Assembly (NCBI GenBank): GCA_028278405.1
Contig: JANQEK010000004.1
Coordinates: 1 to 64,000 of the forward strand
From: Nitrospinaceae bacterium
GTDB taxonomy: Bacteria; Nitrospinota; Nitrospinia; Nitrospinales; Nitrospinaceae
Direction: 5' to 3'
Length of the DNA: 64,000 bases
Below, piece after piece: positions 7,815 to 17,242 of the stretch. The notes below the pieces were generated by a model, which had not been told where the DNA came from, did no database searches, and saw only the letters and a list, made by a program, of their open reading frames with translations. The position numbers were made by a program, and so were the translations under genes. Every line of letters starts with the position of its first letter. The first letter of the stretch is position 1.

Positions 7815-9131
7815 GTGTCGTTACGATTGATCACTACTTTCGCATTTTTCACGCTCCTGACTTTGTATTTCACATTTCTCAATCCGGGAGATGTTGAAAT
7901 CCATCTGACGCGGAACATCTCTTTTCCCCTACCCATACCGGTGTTCCTGCTGCTTGCTGTCTTGATCGGAATACTGCTGACTTCTATCTTTACGGGTTAC
8001 AGCCAAATCAAAGACGGTTTCAAGCGGTTTCTGAAAACCCGCTCCCTGGAAAGCAAAACCCGTCGTCAGAAGCAACATGAAAAACTGTATCAAAAAGCTG
8101 AAAACGCCATGAAGGGCGGGCATCGGGACAAGGCGCTTTCACTATTCAGGAAAATATTAAATGGAAATCCAACGCATATTGCTTCTCTAATTCAAGCGGG
8201 CAACTTATATAGAGAAATGGGGAAAACCGTTCAGGCCCTCGAGGCACACCAAGCCGCGGTCGATGGCGACCCGGACAACATCCAGGCGCTCCAGTGTTTG
8301 GCAGAAGATTTTATCTCTGCAGGACAATTAAACAAAGCCATCGATGCTCTGAAACAAGCCCGCCATTTGGAGCCCGATTCCCTGCTGACCCTTCGCAGAT
8401 TGAGAGAAGCTTACCGGAAGCAGAAATCCTGGAATCTGGTTCTTGAAATTCAGAAATCCATACTTTCGCATGTCTCGAGTACCGTTGAGCTTGAACAGGA
8501 AAAAGAATATTCCAGTCAAATAGCCTACCTTCGAGGATGCGAGTTGATCGATCAACAGATGGTCGAACCGGCCATATCGGAGTTAAAGCGATCCATCAAA
8601 GAAAATCCAAAAGCACTTCCCCCTTATGTGAAGTTGGGAGACCTGTACCGGCAAAACGGAAATCTGAAAGCAGCGATCAAAATCTGGAAATCCGGTTTTG
8701 AAATCACTGGATCCCACATCTGCCTGCTTCGTCTGCGTGCAGCTTATGAACAATCAGAACAACCGGACAAGGTGATCAAACTGTATCAGGAAGCCGTAGC
8801 TGCTTCTCAGAACTCGAAAAAGGAGACGTTGGTCCTCACTCTGGCCGGCTTGTATCTCGACCAGGGTAAAATGGAAGAAGCCATGCAAACCTTATGGAGT
8901 ATTTCATCTCCTTCCATTCCGGCGCACCTTCTGCTCATCAAGGCGCATCAGGAAAAAAATGAACCCAAAAAGGCCGATCAAGTTATACACGCCGCCTTGA
9001 AAAAACTGACCGCTTCCATTTCCAAGTTCGTTTGTCGGCAATGCAATAGGGAATTTGACCAGTGGTCCGGAATATGTCCAGAATGTCAGACGTGGGACAG
9101 CCTCGATCCCGCCATACAACATACCCTCTAA
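7815..9131 (+). CDS. LapA-LapB fusion: membrane-anchored TPR protein with rubredoxin-like zinc ribbon
   Basis: 438 residues from the GTG at 7815, which has GAGG about ten bases upstream; an earlier in-frame TTG at 7794 lacks a ribosome-binding site. Domains in order: a LapA-like (DUF1049) part, about 1-85, with two membrane segments around the motif FLNPGDVEIHL; a long run of TPR helices (about 95-395), for example ALSLFRKILNGNPTHIASL; and a C-terminal CRQC...CPEC zinc ribbon. In E. coli LapA and LapB are separate neighbouring proteins that control LpxC turnover and hence LPS synthesis. Here both are in one chain. An LPS role is inferred from the family. Last gene of the forward cluster. Confidence 0.85.
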   Translation: MSLRLITTFAFFTLLTLYFTFLNPGDVEIHLTRNISFPLPIPVFLLLAVLIGILLTSIFTGYSQIKDGFKRFLKTRSLESKTRRQKQHEKLYQKAENAMKGGHRDKALSLFRKILNGNPTHIASLIQAGNLYREMGKTVQALEAHQAAVDGDPDNIQALQCLAEDFISAGQLNKAIDALKQARHLEPDSLLTLRRLREAYRKQKSWNLVLEIQKSILSHVSSTVELEQEKEYSSQIAYLRGCELIDQQMVEPAISELKRSIKENPKALPPYVKLGDLYRQNGNLKAAIKIWKSGFEITGSHICLLRLRAAYEQSEQPDKVIKLYQEAVAASQNSKKETLVLTLAGLYLDQGKMEEAMQTLWSISSPSIPAHLLLIKAHQEKNEPKKADQVIHAALKKLTASISKFVCRQCNREFDQWSGICPECQTWDSLDPAIQHTL

Positions 9132-9230
9132 TTTAAAAGGACGCGGGTAAAACAAGGTGCAATAAACGCTTCCCGGGAAGGCACAGCCGTGCCGACCCGA
9201 TTTGCGTCATGATGGATATGCGGGGAAACC

Positions 9231-9761
9231 TTAAGGATTCATCAGATTGGCATCCAGCAATTTGGTGCCATTGAGATAGGTCTTGGCTGAAAGCAAGCGG
9301 TTATTGTTCAACTGAAAGTAGAGTCCTCGCTGAGGGTACCGCATGACCTGTGCCGTTAACGAAGCGGGCAGACCGTATTCCCCGATCAGCATTTCATACT
9401 TGACCCCGAGCTTGATTGCGTTTTCGGATTTGAACGATCCCTTAAAAGTGGGCCCCACTTCGATCCCTTCAATTTTAGATCCCTTCGACATGGCTCGTAC
9501 CACCAAACCGTGCCGGGCATAGTTAATCTCGATGCTGTCGCGATCCCTCGACGTTCCACGCACCACTTTGATGTTGTCGGGAATACCAAGCAACACGATG
9601 GTATCTTTCAAAGGCATTCCGGGCTTCAGGTTCTCACCGATCACAATTTGACCCGGAGTCAGGGTCTTATCCCCCGGTACCGTCGATTTTTCCTGGGCAA
9701 TAGCCATGCTAGCCATCATGCTGATTAACAAGACCCAAAACATCGTTTTTCCGGTTCTCAC
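9231..9761 (-). CDS. Secreted hypothetical protein, BamE/SmpA-like repeats
   Basis: 176 residues from a GTG at 9759-9761 with AAGGAG six bases upstream; the frame stays open to an ATG at 9836 that lacks such a site and would bury the signal peptide. The N-terminus (MFWVLLISMMASMAIAQ) looks like a Sec signal peptide cut after AQA-type residues, so the product is probably periplasmic. The sequence LKPGMPLKDTIVLLGIPDN resembles the BamE/SmpA fold, in which 'xPGM...ll G.P' repeats occur, and a second weaker copy (AIKLGVKYEMLIGEYGLP) follows. No lipobox is seen. Function unknown. Convergent with the LapA-LapB gene; the 99 bases between them contain CTTCCCGGGAAG and GGCAC/GTGCC hairpins without T-tracts. 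Confidence 0.7.
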   Translation of the reverse strand: MRTGKTMFWVLLISMMASMAIAQEKSTVPGDKTLTPGQIVIGENLKPGMPLKDTIVLLGIPDNIKVVRGTSRDRDSIEINYARHGLVVRAMSKGSKIEGIEVGPTFKGSFKSENAIKLGVKYEMLIGEYGLPASLTAQVMRYPQRGLYFQLNNNRLLSAKTYLNGTKLLDANLMNP

Positions 9762-9966
9762 AATGTTCTCCTTTGGATTGAATGGAAACAGGTAACCCAA
9801 CCCCCGAAAGCTCATGACCTCGGACCCGGGTTGCATAACTTTTTAGGTTTCAATGTATTAAATTCAGTATAAGGGATTTGGGATGGATTGGTAGGACTTT
9901 TTGTACTTTTAACCTTAATAATTCAAAGACTTCTGAGGTTTCACCGCCTCCCGAGAGGGCTCTGAA

Positions 9967-11289
9967 TCAGGGTTCGAGAGGAGGCATATTCCGTCTGCGG
10001 TCGCGCTTTTTCCGGGTTTTATCGCGCTCAAACTCCCGCCAGCGCCGGGGATCTTCCCGTAGCTGCAGCAGGGTATCCTCGGGTTCCTCCTCCAGCCATA
10101 AGTCCTCTAAAACAGAGCCTTTTTTCGCTGTTTTCGAGGACTCCTTCGGCAGGTATTTACGGCGCTCCTCGGCCTCTTTCTGGGTCAGTCCCAGCTCCAT
10201 ATCCAGCAGATCCTTGCCCACGGATCCCTTTTTTCTGCGAGCCAGGGCCTCGCCCCGGAGTTTGATTTCCTTACTATTGACCAGTTTCGACTGCCAATCC
10301 TGAGGAATGCCGGATAACCCGTATACCGCTCCGGACCAGCAACCCACCAGAGCTCCCAGCTTGTCCGCTTCCCGCCCGAGATTCAATGTTCCAGTCAATA
10401 CGCTCGCAAAGTCCTGACTCGGCGTCAACAACCGCACCAGCGCCAACGGCAGAAGAGTCAACGCATGCCCCTGTGTCGCATGCATGATTTTCGTTCCGAT
10501 ATATGATGACGCATTGTCACATATCCAGGCGGGTAGTTTTTCTATCTGTCCCTGTGAATATTGATCGGCCAAACCGTACAACGTCCGGCTCATTGCCTCT
10601 GTATTTTTTTCTGCCAGTGTGTAGCGATCGGGATAATGTTCTCGATACCAGGTTTCGGCTGTCTTACAGAATTCCGCCGCTTCTTTCAAGAACGAGGCAC
10701 CATCCGATAGTCCCTCTTCATTGAGCAGACGCACGGTGATCCATCCCGTCACCGCCGCGCCGACTACTTCCCAGGGGTGGCGGCTCAACAGCAACGCCGT
10801 TTCAATACAGTACTGCATCAACGTCTTCGAGGGTCGTTGTTGATACAAAGCCAGTGGCACAGCCATTGAAAAATAACAGGCGAAGGCCGAAGCCTGATCC
10901 GCCTGCAACGGCTCAGGCCGGTTGGGAAGATCTGAAACACTTTTATAAAAACAGCCTTCAGGACGACGGAACACACCGAAATAGTTTTCCGGTCCATGGG
11001 CACTCAACCGCACCAGTAAATCGGACAAATCCTCGCCGTTTGGTTTTTTTGTTTTCAGGAGAGAGTCGCACATCGCCAGGGCGCGTTGCGTCTGCACACC
11101 GTACAAACCCGCCATGCGGTACTGCTTGATGCCCTTGCCGATGAACGGTCGTACGTCATGATACTTGTCGACCTGTTTGAAATACTGCTTCACGGTCTCC
11201 GGCTTGAGGCCTTTTACTGACTGCCCCAGCGCATCGCCAATGGCCATACCCACCCAACTGCCCAAGATTTTGTCATGCAAATCACTCAT
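9967..11289 (-). CDS. ADP-ribosylglycohydrolase-family protein
   Basis: 440 residues. The N-terminus SWVGMAIGDALGQSVKG carries the GDAxG motif of the ADP-ribosylglycohydrolase (DraG/ARH) family, enzymes that remove ADP-ribose from proteins or small molecules. The all-helical core extends to about residue 330. At the usual second metal-binding motif (GGDTDT...G..GA.YG) this protein reads GREADKLGALVGCWSGAVYG, so one acidic ligand seems kept and others changed; activity may be altered. The last ~110 residues are highly charged (many Lys, Arg, Glu) and look like an added tail. Isolated gene; no ADP-ribosyltransferase partner is visible nearby. Confidence 0.85.
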   Translation of the reverse strand: MSDLHDKILGSWVGMAIGDALGQSVKGLKPETVKQYFKQVDKYHDVRPFIGKGIKQYRMAGLYGVQTQRALAMCDSLLKTKKPNGEDLSDLLVRLSAHGPENYFGVFRRPEGCFYKSVSDLPNRPEPLQADQASAFACYFSMAVPLALYQQRPSKTLMQYCIETALLLSRHPWEVVGAAVTGWITVRLLNEEGLSDGASFLKEAAEFCKTAETWYREHYPDRYTLAEKNTEAMSRTLYGLADQYSQGQIEKLPAWICDNASSYIGTKIMHATQGHALTLLPLALVRLLTPSQDFASVLTGTLNLGREADKLGALVGCWSGAVYGLSGIPQDWQSKLVNSKEIKLRGEALARRKKGSVGKDLLDMELGLTQKEAEERRKYLPKESSKTAKKGSVLEDLWLEEEPEDTLLQLREDPRRWREFERDKTRKKRDRRRNMPPLEP

Positions 11290-11393
11290 ATTTCTGGGAA
11301 GGTATCACGAAGTAAACCCCCATTGCTACAACCCCTTTATATGCCTTATCCTGATTACAGATCATTTAATATTTGAATCAAAGGTTTGCGACA

Positions 11394-11687
11394 ATGAAAG
11401 ATGAAATAAAGGAAAGTTTTTGGCAATTCTTCCTTATTGATTTCATATTACTGTTTGCTCTTTTAGCTGGATTGATTGTTATTTATGGAACAAGGAAAGA
11501 CTGGAAGATCTTCGTCAACCCTTCTGAGGATTTCTGGTGGATGTGGTCAAATCACTGGGTTCGAGAATCTCTTGGCGAAGAAACATTAAAATCTTTATGT
11601 TATTTTTTCGGTCTGATGATGTCAGCCAATGCTTCCTGGATGCTAGTTGCCTCACTGTTGCCCAAACTTAAACTTTATTTTGGGTAA
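11394..11687 (+). CDS. Small membrane protein, unknown
   Basis: 97 residues from the ATG at 11394, with AAAGG upstream; an in-frame TTG at 11373 has no ribosome-binding site. Two hydrophobic segments are evident, FILLFALLAGLIVIYG near residues 20-35 and a C-terminal stretch ending MLVASLLPKLKLYFG. Between them lies an aromatic-rich loop (WWMWSNHW). The base composition is more AT-rich than its neighbours. I recognise no family. It is convergent with the metallo-hydrolase gene. Confidence 0.5.
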   Translation: MKDEIKESFWQFFLIDFILLFALLAGLIVIYGTRKDWKIFVNPSEDFWWMWSNHWVRESLGEETLKSLCYFFGLMMSANASWMLVASLLPKLKLYFG

Positions 11688-11709
11688 TCCTCTTATAGAT
11701 AGACCTTCT

Positions 11710-12480
11710 CTATTTCACAGAAATAAGAACAGAAGGGGTACTCTGGCGTGCGGTGAAGAGTGTGGCGGGATGATCGCCCATGACCCGGCGGGCGGAGTCC
11801 ATGGCAATTTCCGGATGGTTGTTGGATTCGCTGAGGTGCATCAACACCACGATCTTGAGGGAATCGTGTTTCACCTGCCGTAATAAATCCCCACAGGCGG
11901 CGTTCGACAAATGCCCGACATCGCTCTGGATCCTTTGCTTGAGCGGCCAGGGATAATGCCCATCCACCAGCATGCGCTCGTCGTGATTCGATTCCACCAA
12001 AAGTGTGTCGCAGTCCTGTAATTTTTGCACGATGCGAGAGGTGATGCGTCCCAAATCGGTGATATGTCCGAGTTTTTTCGATCCACAACGAACCACGTAA
12101 GCAACCGATTCCGCCGCATCGTGCGGGGTGGCGAAGGACTCCACCGTCAAGTCCCCTACATTGGCTTCGTCTTCCTGTTGAATCGTCCTCCAGTCGACGT
12201 CGGGATGGATGTGACGACGCATCGCTTCGCGTGTGCCGCGTGTGCCGTAAACCGGAGTTCCATGTTTTTTGGTGAGGGCGCCGGCACCACTGATGTGGTC
12301 GGAATGCTCGTGTGTGAGAAACAGGGCGGATACATCCTGCGGTTCACGCCGGATATGTTCCAGTCTTTTTTTGAGAACGCGAGGCCCAATACCAATGTCG
12401 ATCAGGATGCGAGCCTGCTCACTTTCGATATAGACGGCGTTGCCCTTGCTGCCGCTGGCGAGTATGGAAAATTGAAAAAT
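11710..12480 (-). CDS. MBL-fold metallo-hydrolase (YycJ/WalJ-like), apparent ATT start
   Basis: 256 residues if translation starts at the ATT at 12478-12480. The predicted N-terminus FQFSILASGSKGNAVYIESE is the standard start of YycJ/WalJ-type MBL-fold hydrolases, and the metal-binding motif THEHSDH sits at about residues 56-62. No ATG, GTG or TTG exists in this frame between the upstream in-frame stop at 12517-12519 and an ATG at 12222, and starting at 12222 would delete the THEHSDH motif. An AGGGGAGG ribosome-binding site ends three bases before the ATT. The gene begins 36 bases after the aldehyde dehydrogenase stop in the same frame. Likely a nuclease or phosphodiesterase of the beta-lactamase fold; substrate not deducible. 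Confidence 0.8.
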   Translation of the reverse strand: MFQFSILASGSKGNAVYIESEQARILIDIGIGPRVLKKRLEHIRREPQDVSALFLTHEHSDHISGAGALTKKHGTPVYGTRGTREAMRRHIHPDVDWRTIQQEDEANVGDLTVESFATPHDAAESVAYVVRCGSKKLGHITDLGRITSRIVQKLQDCDTLLVESNHDERMLVDGHYPWPLKQRIQSDVGHLSNAACGDLLRQVKHDSLKIVVLMHLSESNNHPEIAMDSARRVMGDHPATLFTARQSTPSVLISVK

Positions 12481-12516
12481 GGTCCTCCCCTTCCATTTTG
12501 AATTGTCGAGGTAACG

Positions 12517-14001
12517 TCAGTGTTCGATTTGCGCTTTCTGCAGTTTTCCGCTGTAATCGACGTAGACCGATTTCCATTCGGAGAAAATTTCGAGCGCCGC
12601 GGTTCCCGCTTCGCGGTGGCCATTACCGGTGCCTTTGGTTCCGCCAAACGGAAGTTGGATTTCCGCGCCGATGGTTGACGCGTTGATGTAAGTAATCCCG
12701 GTGTCGAGAGTTTCGATGGCTTTAAAGGCCCGGTTGACGTCGCGCGTGTAAATGGCGGACGACAATCCGAATTTGGAATCGTTGACGATCTCTACCGCCT
12801 GTTCGAGGCCGTTGCAGGGAATGAGTCCGACCACCGGGCCGAAAATCTCCTCCTGCGCGATACGCATTTTAGGCGCCACATCGCCAAAGATGGTGGGCTG
12901 GTAAAACGAACCGCTTTTGCAGTCTTTTCCAGAGGCGAATTTGCCACCGGTCAACAGTTTCGCGCCTTCGTTTTTTCCGATCTGAACGTAGTTATCCACT
13001 TTGGTGCGCTGAGTTTCATTGATGAGCGGACCGACATCGGTTTTGGCTTTCAGCCCATCGCCCAGCTTTAAAGCTTTCGTGCGTGTAACCAGCATATCGG
13101 TGAATTTTTTGGCAACTTTTTTATGGACAATAACTCGGCTGCAGGCCGTGCACCGCTGGCCGGTGGTTCCAAAGGCACCAAAGAGGACCCCTTCAACTGC
13201 CAGATCGAGATCGGCGTCATCCATCACAATAATTGCATTTTTACCGCCCATTTCCAACGAATACTGTTTCATGTTTCCCGCACAGGAAGACGCGATGACC
13301 GCTCCGGTATCGGTCGACCCGGTGAAGGAAACCAGATTGACCTTGTCATGTTCTGTCATAGGTGTTCCCACATCGGAACCGGAACCGGTGACCAGATTCA
13401 AGACTCCAGGAGGCAATCCGGCCTGTTCGAAAATTTTGACGAAGTTGAATACGGATAACGGCGTATCCGTTGCCGGTTTGATGACTACGGTGTTGCCGCA
13501 AACCAGTGCCGGCACCAGTTTCCAGGACGGGATGGCAATGGGAAAGTTCCATGGAGTGATGGCGGAAACAATACCAACCGGCATACGCACCGACATGCAA
13601 AATTTATTTTTAAGCTCGGAAGGAACCGTTTCACCGAGCAGTCGACGGCCTTCCCCGGCAGTGTAGTAGGTGAGATCGATCGCTTCCTGCACATCGCCTC
13701 GTGTTTCGCCGATGACTTTCCCCATTTCACGGGTCATGTCCTGGGCCAGCGTTTCTTTTTGCTGCAGGAGCAGTTCGGCAACCTTGAACAGGATTTCCCC
13801 GCGCTTGGGGGCGGGTGTGGCGCGCCATTTCGGGAGCGCTTCTTCGGCCGCCGCGATCGCTTCGTCGACATCTTTCTTATTGGATTTTTGGAAACGCCCC
13901 AGGACCTCGTTATGATTGGCGGGATTGATATTCTCAAACGTCCCGCCGCTGGTCGAGGCCTTCCATTTGCCGTTAATGTAGTTTTTGAATACTTTTGCCA
14001 T
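12517..14001 (-). CDS. NAD(P)-dependent aldehyde dehydrogenase
   Basis: 494 residues, full length for the ALDH superfamily, with GGAGG eight bases before the ATG. Motifs: [15 protein letters not shown] (substrate/cofactor region), [11 protein letters not shown] (Rossmann loop), [11 protein letters not shown] with the general-base Glu, the nucleophile Cys in [12 protein letters not shown], and [10 protein letters not shown] near the C-terminus. The reaction is oxidation of an aldehyde to a carboxylate with NAD(P)+. The style is closest to semialdehyde dehydrogenases of the GabD/2,5-dioxovalerate type, but substrate cannot be assigned. The metallo-hydrolase gene follows 36 bases downstream. Confidence 0.93.
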   Translation of the reverse strand: MAKVFKNYINGKWKASTSGGTFENINPANHNEVLGRFQKSNKKDVDEAIAAAEEALPKWRATPAPKRGEILFKVAELLLQQKETLAQDMTREMGKVIGETRGDVQEAIDLTYYTAGEGRRLLGETVPSELKNKFCMSVRMPVGIVSAITPWNFPIAIPSWKLVPALVCGNTVVIKPATDTPLSVFNFVKIFEQAGLPPGVLNLVTGSGSDVGTPMTEHDKVNLVSFTGSTDTGAVIASSCAGNMKQYSLEMGGKNAIIVMDDADLDLAVEGVLFGAFGTTGQRCTACSRVIVHKKVAKKFTDMLVTRTKALKLGDGLKAKTDVGPLINETQRTKVDNYVQIGKNEGAKLLTGGKFASGKDCKSGSFYQPTIFGDVAPKMRIAQEEIFGPVVGLIPCNGLEQAVEIVNDSKFGLSSAIYTRDVNRAFKAIETLDTGITYINASTIGAEIQLPFGGTKGTGNGHREAGTAALEIFSEWKSVYVDYSGKLQKAQIEH

Positions 14002-14195
14002 GGGACACCTCCGAGCATTCAGGTGTTAACCAGATTTTGATGGAGATGAAGGATCCGACGCATTCCAAAGCGAGCGGAAAAACCTTCAAGGCCGTTGAGA
14101 CGGGAACACTCAAACGGGAAGTGATTTCACATTCGAATATAGCAAAAGGCGAAGGGAAGTCAAGATGTAGTCAGAGAGCGGAAGGGATCTTAAAA

Positions 14196-15272
14196 TTATG
14201 CCAACAGGACCTTCTGGATATCCGCTTCAGCCACGCGGTCAACAATCTCCACGCGGCCGATGTCTTTGACCAAAATGAAGCGAATGTTCTTATCGTGTGC
14301 TTTTTTGTCCCGGTACATAGTTTGAATGTACTCCTCGACAGAAAATTCCGGGAGTTGTGAAGGCAAACCATATTGCTTCACAAGCGACTCAATCCGCTGA
14401 ACCGCTTCCTGGGAGCATTGACCGAGCTGGCAGGACAGCTTGGCGGCATAGACCATGCCGATAGCAATGGCTTCGCCATGCTTGAACCGGGAGTAATCAG
14501 TCAACGCCTCGATGGCATGTCCGATAGTATGGCCGAAATTCAAGACCATCCGGTAGTTGCTTTCCCGCTCGTCCCGCTCCACCACTTTGGCTTTGATTGC
14601 ACAGGATGTCTCGATGATATGCGCCAGACATTCGGTGTCCTGCGCCAGGATTTTCTCGGAATTCTTTTCAAGAAAAGCGAACAGCTTGGGATCTTCGATG
14701 ACGCCGTATTTGATGATTTCGGCCATACCGGCCCGGAATTCATCAGGAGGCAGGGAATGCAGGCTGTCGAGATCGATCACCACCAACTGAGGCTGATAGA
14801 ATGCACCGATCAGATTTTTCCCTTTGGGATGATTAACGGCAGTTTTCCCTCCCACACTGCTGTCCACCTGCGACAGCAGTGTAGTGGGAACCTGGATATA
14901 AGGTACCCCTCTCAAAAATGTGGCGGCGATGAAACCGGTCAGGTCGCCGATAACTCCGCCTCCTAGTGCCACCAGAAGTGTATTGCGGTCGTATTGCTTT
15001 TCGATCAGATGATCGTATACCGTTTGGGCATCCTGTAGAGTTTTATGGGTTTCTCCTTCCGGGATTTCCACGCATTCTATTGCCAACTCCGCGCTTTCAA
15101 GACCCTTGGACAGAGATTTTCCATAGAGTTGGCTAACAACGGGGTTCGTGACAACCAGAGCCCGGCGGGTGCGTTTCGGGTTAACAAGATGGTCGCCCAC
15201 GCGGGGAAGGAGGTTCCGGCCGATCAGGATGTCGTAGCTCCTGTCGGCCAGATCAATCCTCAGCTTCTTCAT
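14196..15272 (-). CDS. aroB: 3-dehydroquinate synthase
   Basis: 358 residues, normal length. AroB converts DAHP to 3-dehydroquinate, the second step of the shikimate pathway, using NAD and a divalent metal. Clear signatures: GGGVIGDLTGFIAATFLRGV, PTTLLSQVDSSVGGKTAVN, NLIGAFYQP, and the metal-ligand histidine segments FGHTIGHAIEAL and KHGEAIAIGM. Its ATG overlaps the stop of pilQ (ATGA), so it is the last gene of the pilMNOPQ-aroB operon. This arrangement is known from other bacteria, usually with aroK between, which is absent here. Confidence 0.97.
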   Translation of the reverse strand: MKKLRIDLADRSYDILIGRNLLPRVGDHLVNPKRTRRALVVTNPVVSQLYGKSLSKGLESAELAIECVEIPEGETHKTLQDAQTVYDHLIEKQYDRNTLLVALGGGVIGDLTGFIAATFLRGVPYIQVPTTLLSQVDSSVGGKTAVNHPKGKNLIGAFYQPQLVVIDLDSLHSLPPDEFRAGMAEIIKYGVIEDPKLFAFLEKNSEKILAQDTECLAHIIETSCAIKAKVVERDERESNYRMVLNFGHTIGHAIEALTDYSRFKHGEAIAIGMVYAAKLSCQLGQCSQEAVQRIESLVKQYGLPSQLPEFSVEEYIQTMYRDKKAHDKNIRFILVKDIGRVEIVDRVAEADIQKVLLA

Positions 15273-17233
15273 CGTTTGGTGAAGGACGTTTCGCTCCGCA
15301 CGATGGTTGGAGTGACGAAAATCAGCAATTCAGAAATATCGTCGTCCTCGGCCCTGTTTCTGAACAGGTATCCGACAAAGGGGATATCAGAAAAGAAGGG
15401 CACATTGGTACGGTTCTCTGACGTCGTCTTTTGATAAAGTCCGCCCAGTACCGTGGTGGCCCCATTGAACACCAGCACTTCTGTAAAGGCTTCCTTGGTA
15501 TTGATCGAAGGAATCCCGTCAACCGTTCTGGCAAAGTCAGCTGTGTTCTGGGTAGCCGAAATCTTCATATAGATATTTTCGTCTGCCGTAATATGAGGCG
15601 TAACCTTGAGTTCCAGACTCGCATCGACAAACTGAACTTTGGTTCCCTCGTTGGCCGAGGAAGTCTGTACCGGAAACCGCGAACCACTCTGAATTCTGGC
15701 TTCGATGTTGTCCAGAGTCGTTACTTTAGGTGTCGAAATGGTCCGGGATTTACCTTGGGCTTCCAAAGCTTCCAACTGGATATCCAAAGCGTGGTCTCCA
15801 TTCAATGTCGAAAGGAGCACACCAAACTGACCCGCAGGTGCGCTGGGAATACCCAAGTCTACAATAAATCCGGGATCGAGACCATTGGCCGCGATATCCG
15901 CATCATCCTGAAATCGGGTCGGACGGTCACCACCCGATCGGATCAAAGCCGGGAAGCCGTCTGTTTTACCAAAATCAACTCTCTCGGTAAACGCACCCCA
16001 GGAAATTCCCAATTCCTGCTGGAAGTTTCTAGTCACTTCGATGATTCTGGACTCGATCATCACCTGAGGTGTTTTCACATCCAGAGTTTTGATCACAGAA
16101 ATCATCTCATCTACTTTTTCAGGAATATCCGTCAAAATCAGAGTATTGGTGCGGGTATCTGCGGTAATACTTCCCCGTTGACTTTTCAATCCTCCCAAGT
16201 TTTGAACCATATCCGCGATAATGGCGTAGTTGATTCGGATCATCTCTGTAACCAGAGGTTCCGCCACTTGAGCAGCCAACAGAGTGGCATTGGGGACAAC
16301 ACGAATGATATTGCCCTCGCAGATCCTGCCCAAAGCGTTGTTTTCCAGAATCAATTCAAACGCCTTGTTCCAGGGAACATCTATAAGGCGAATATTAACG
16401 GTTCCTGAAACATCCGGAGACAGCACAAGATTGAATCCGCTGACTTCAGCAATAATACGAAAGATATTTTTAATGTTGGCGTTTTGAAAATCCATTGAGA
16501 GGCTATCCCGCTCACCGCTCAAAATCTGGAAACAGGAGTCGTTCCGGTCATCTTGAGGTTCGTCCTCCTTGGGAGCCGCTTCGGGTGCGGCCGACGCGAC
16601 CACCTCAGGTTCTGAAGCGGGCTCGGCAGGTTCCTCGGATGTTTCCGGCGCTGCAGCTTCCACTGCCGGAACTTCGGTATCTTTCAATCGAATATCCATC
16701 ACATAAGAACTGGGACGAAGAATTTCATAAGAAGCGGCTTTCGTGAGGCCGATTTCCAGACGCAGAACTTTTGCTTCTTCAAAATACAGAGGTCGAATAG
16801 TATTGACGACTCCCTGGTTCACTTCCAAAACCCCGGTTAATTCACCTTTTTCCATATTTGGAAAATCGAGAACCAGGCGAAGCGGGTCGACCAGTTTGAA
16901 GGCGGTATACTCTAAAGCCTGGGAAGAACGCAATTTGATGGAAACCTCATTGTCTTCCTCGGCTGTTTGCAAATCGACAATTTTTGAAAGTGCTCCTCCG
17001 GCTTCAGCATCCCCCGAGGCTTGAGCCATGAGCATTCTTTCGGCTTTAGTGCCTTTTGCCGGTTTGATTTCGATCGATTTCCTGGCGACCGGCTTTTTGG
17101 CGGACACCAATTTTCCGATCTCCTTCGAACCGGTTTCCGCTTGGGCAACAGGAGTGTGCGCAAGAGTCAAACCCGCTCCAAGGGATATGGCAATCAAACC
17201 CAACATGAATTGATTTTTAATTTTTATATTCAC
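15269..17233 (-). CDS. pilQ: Type IV pilus secretin PilQ
   Basis: 654 residues. A signal peptide (about 1-32, ending VAQA) is followed by one AMIN domain (about 70-165, DNEVSIKLRSSQALEYTAF...), an Ala/Glu/Pro-rich linker (about 188-225), the secretin N-domains (about 240-370, SMDFQNANIKNIFRIIAEV and NLGGLKSQRGSITADTRTNT), and the C-terminal secretin pore ending in SELLIFVTPTIV. PilQ forms the outer-membrane channel through which the pilus passes, with AMIN binding peptidoglycan. It starts nine bases after the pilP stop. E. coli-type PilQ proteins often carry two AMIN domains; I see one. Confidence 0.96.
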   Translation of the reverse strand: MNIKIKNQFMLGLIAISLGAGLTLAHTPVAQAETGSKEIGKLVSAKKPVARKSIEIKPAKGTKAERMLMAQASGDAEAGGALSKIVDLQTAEEDNEVSIKLRSSQALEYTAFKLVDPLRLVLDFPNMEKGELTGVLEVNQGVVNTIRPLYFEEAKVLRLEIGLTKAASYEILRPSSYVMDIRLKDTEVPAVEAAAPETSEEPAEPASEPEVVASAAPEAAPKEDEPQDDRNDSCFQILSGERDSLSMDFQNANIKNIFRIIAEVSGFNLVLSPDVSGTVNIRLIDVPWNKAFELILENNALGRICEGNIIRVVPNATLLAAQVAEPLVTEMIRINYAIIADMVQNLGGLKSQRGSITADTRTNTLILTDIPEKVDEMISVIKTLDVKTPQVMIESRIIEVTRNFQQELGISWGAFTERVDFGKTDGFPALIRSGGDRPTRFQDDADIAANGLDPGFIVDLGIPSAPAGQFGVLLSTLNGDHALDIQLEALEAQGKSRTISTPKVTTLDNIEARIQSGSRFPVQTSSANEGTKVQFVDASLELKVTPHITADENIYMKISATQNTADFARTVDGIPSINTKEAFTEVLVFNGATTVLGGLYQKTTSENRTNVPFFSDIPFVGYLFRNRAEDDDISELLIFVTPTIVRSETSFTKR

Positions 17234-17242
17234 AATACGTCC

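Noticed and set aside
15431-16408. 325-codon open frame opposite pilQ
   Set aside because: The secretin coding strand is certain; the antisense product looks random and has no plausible start site.
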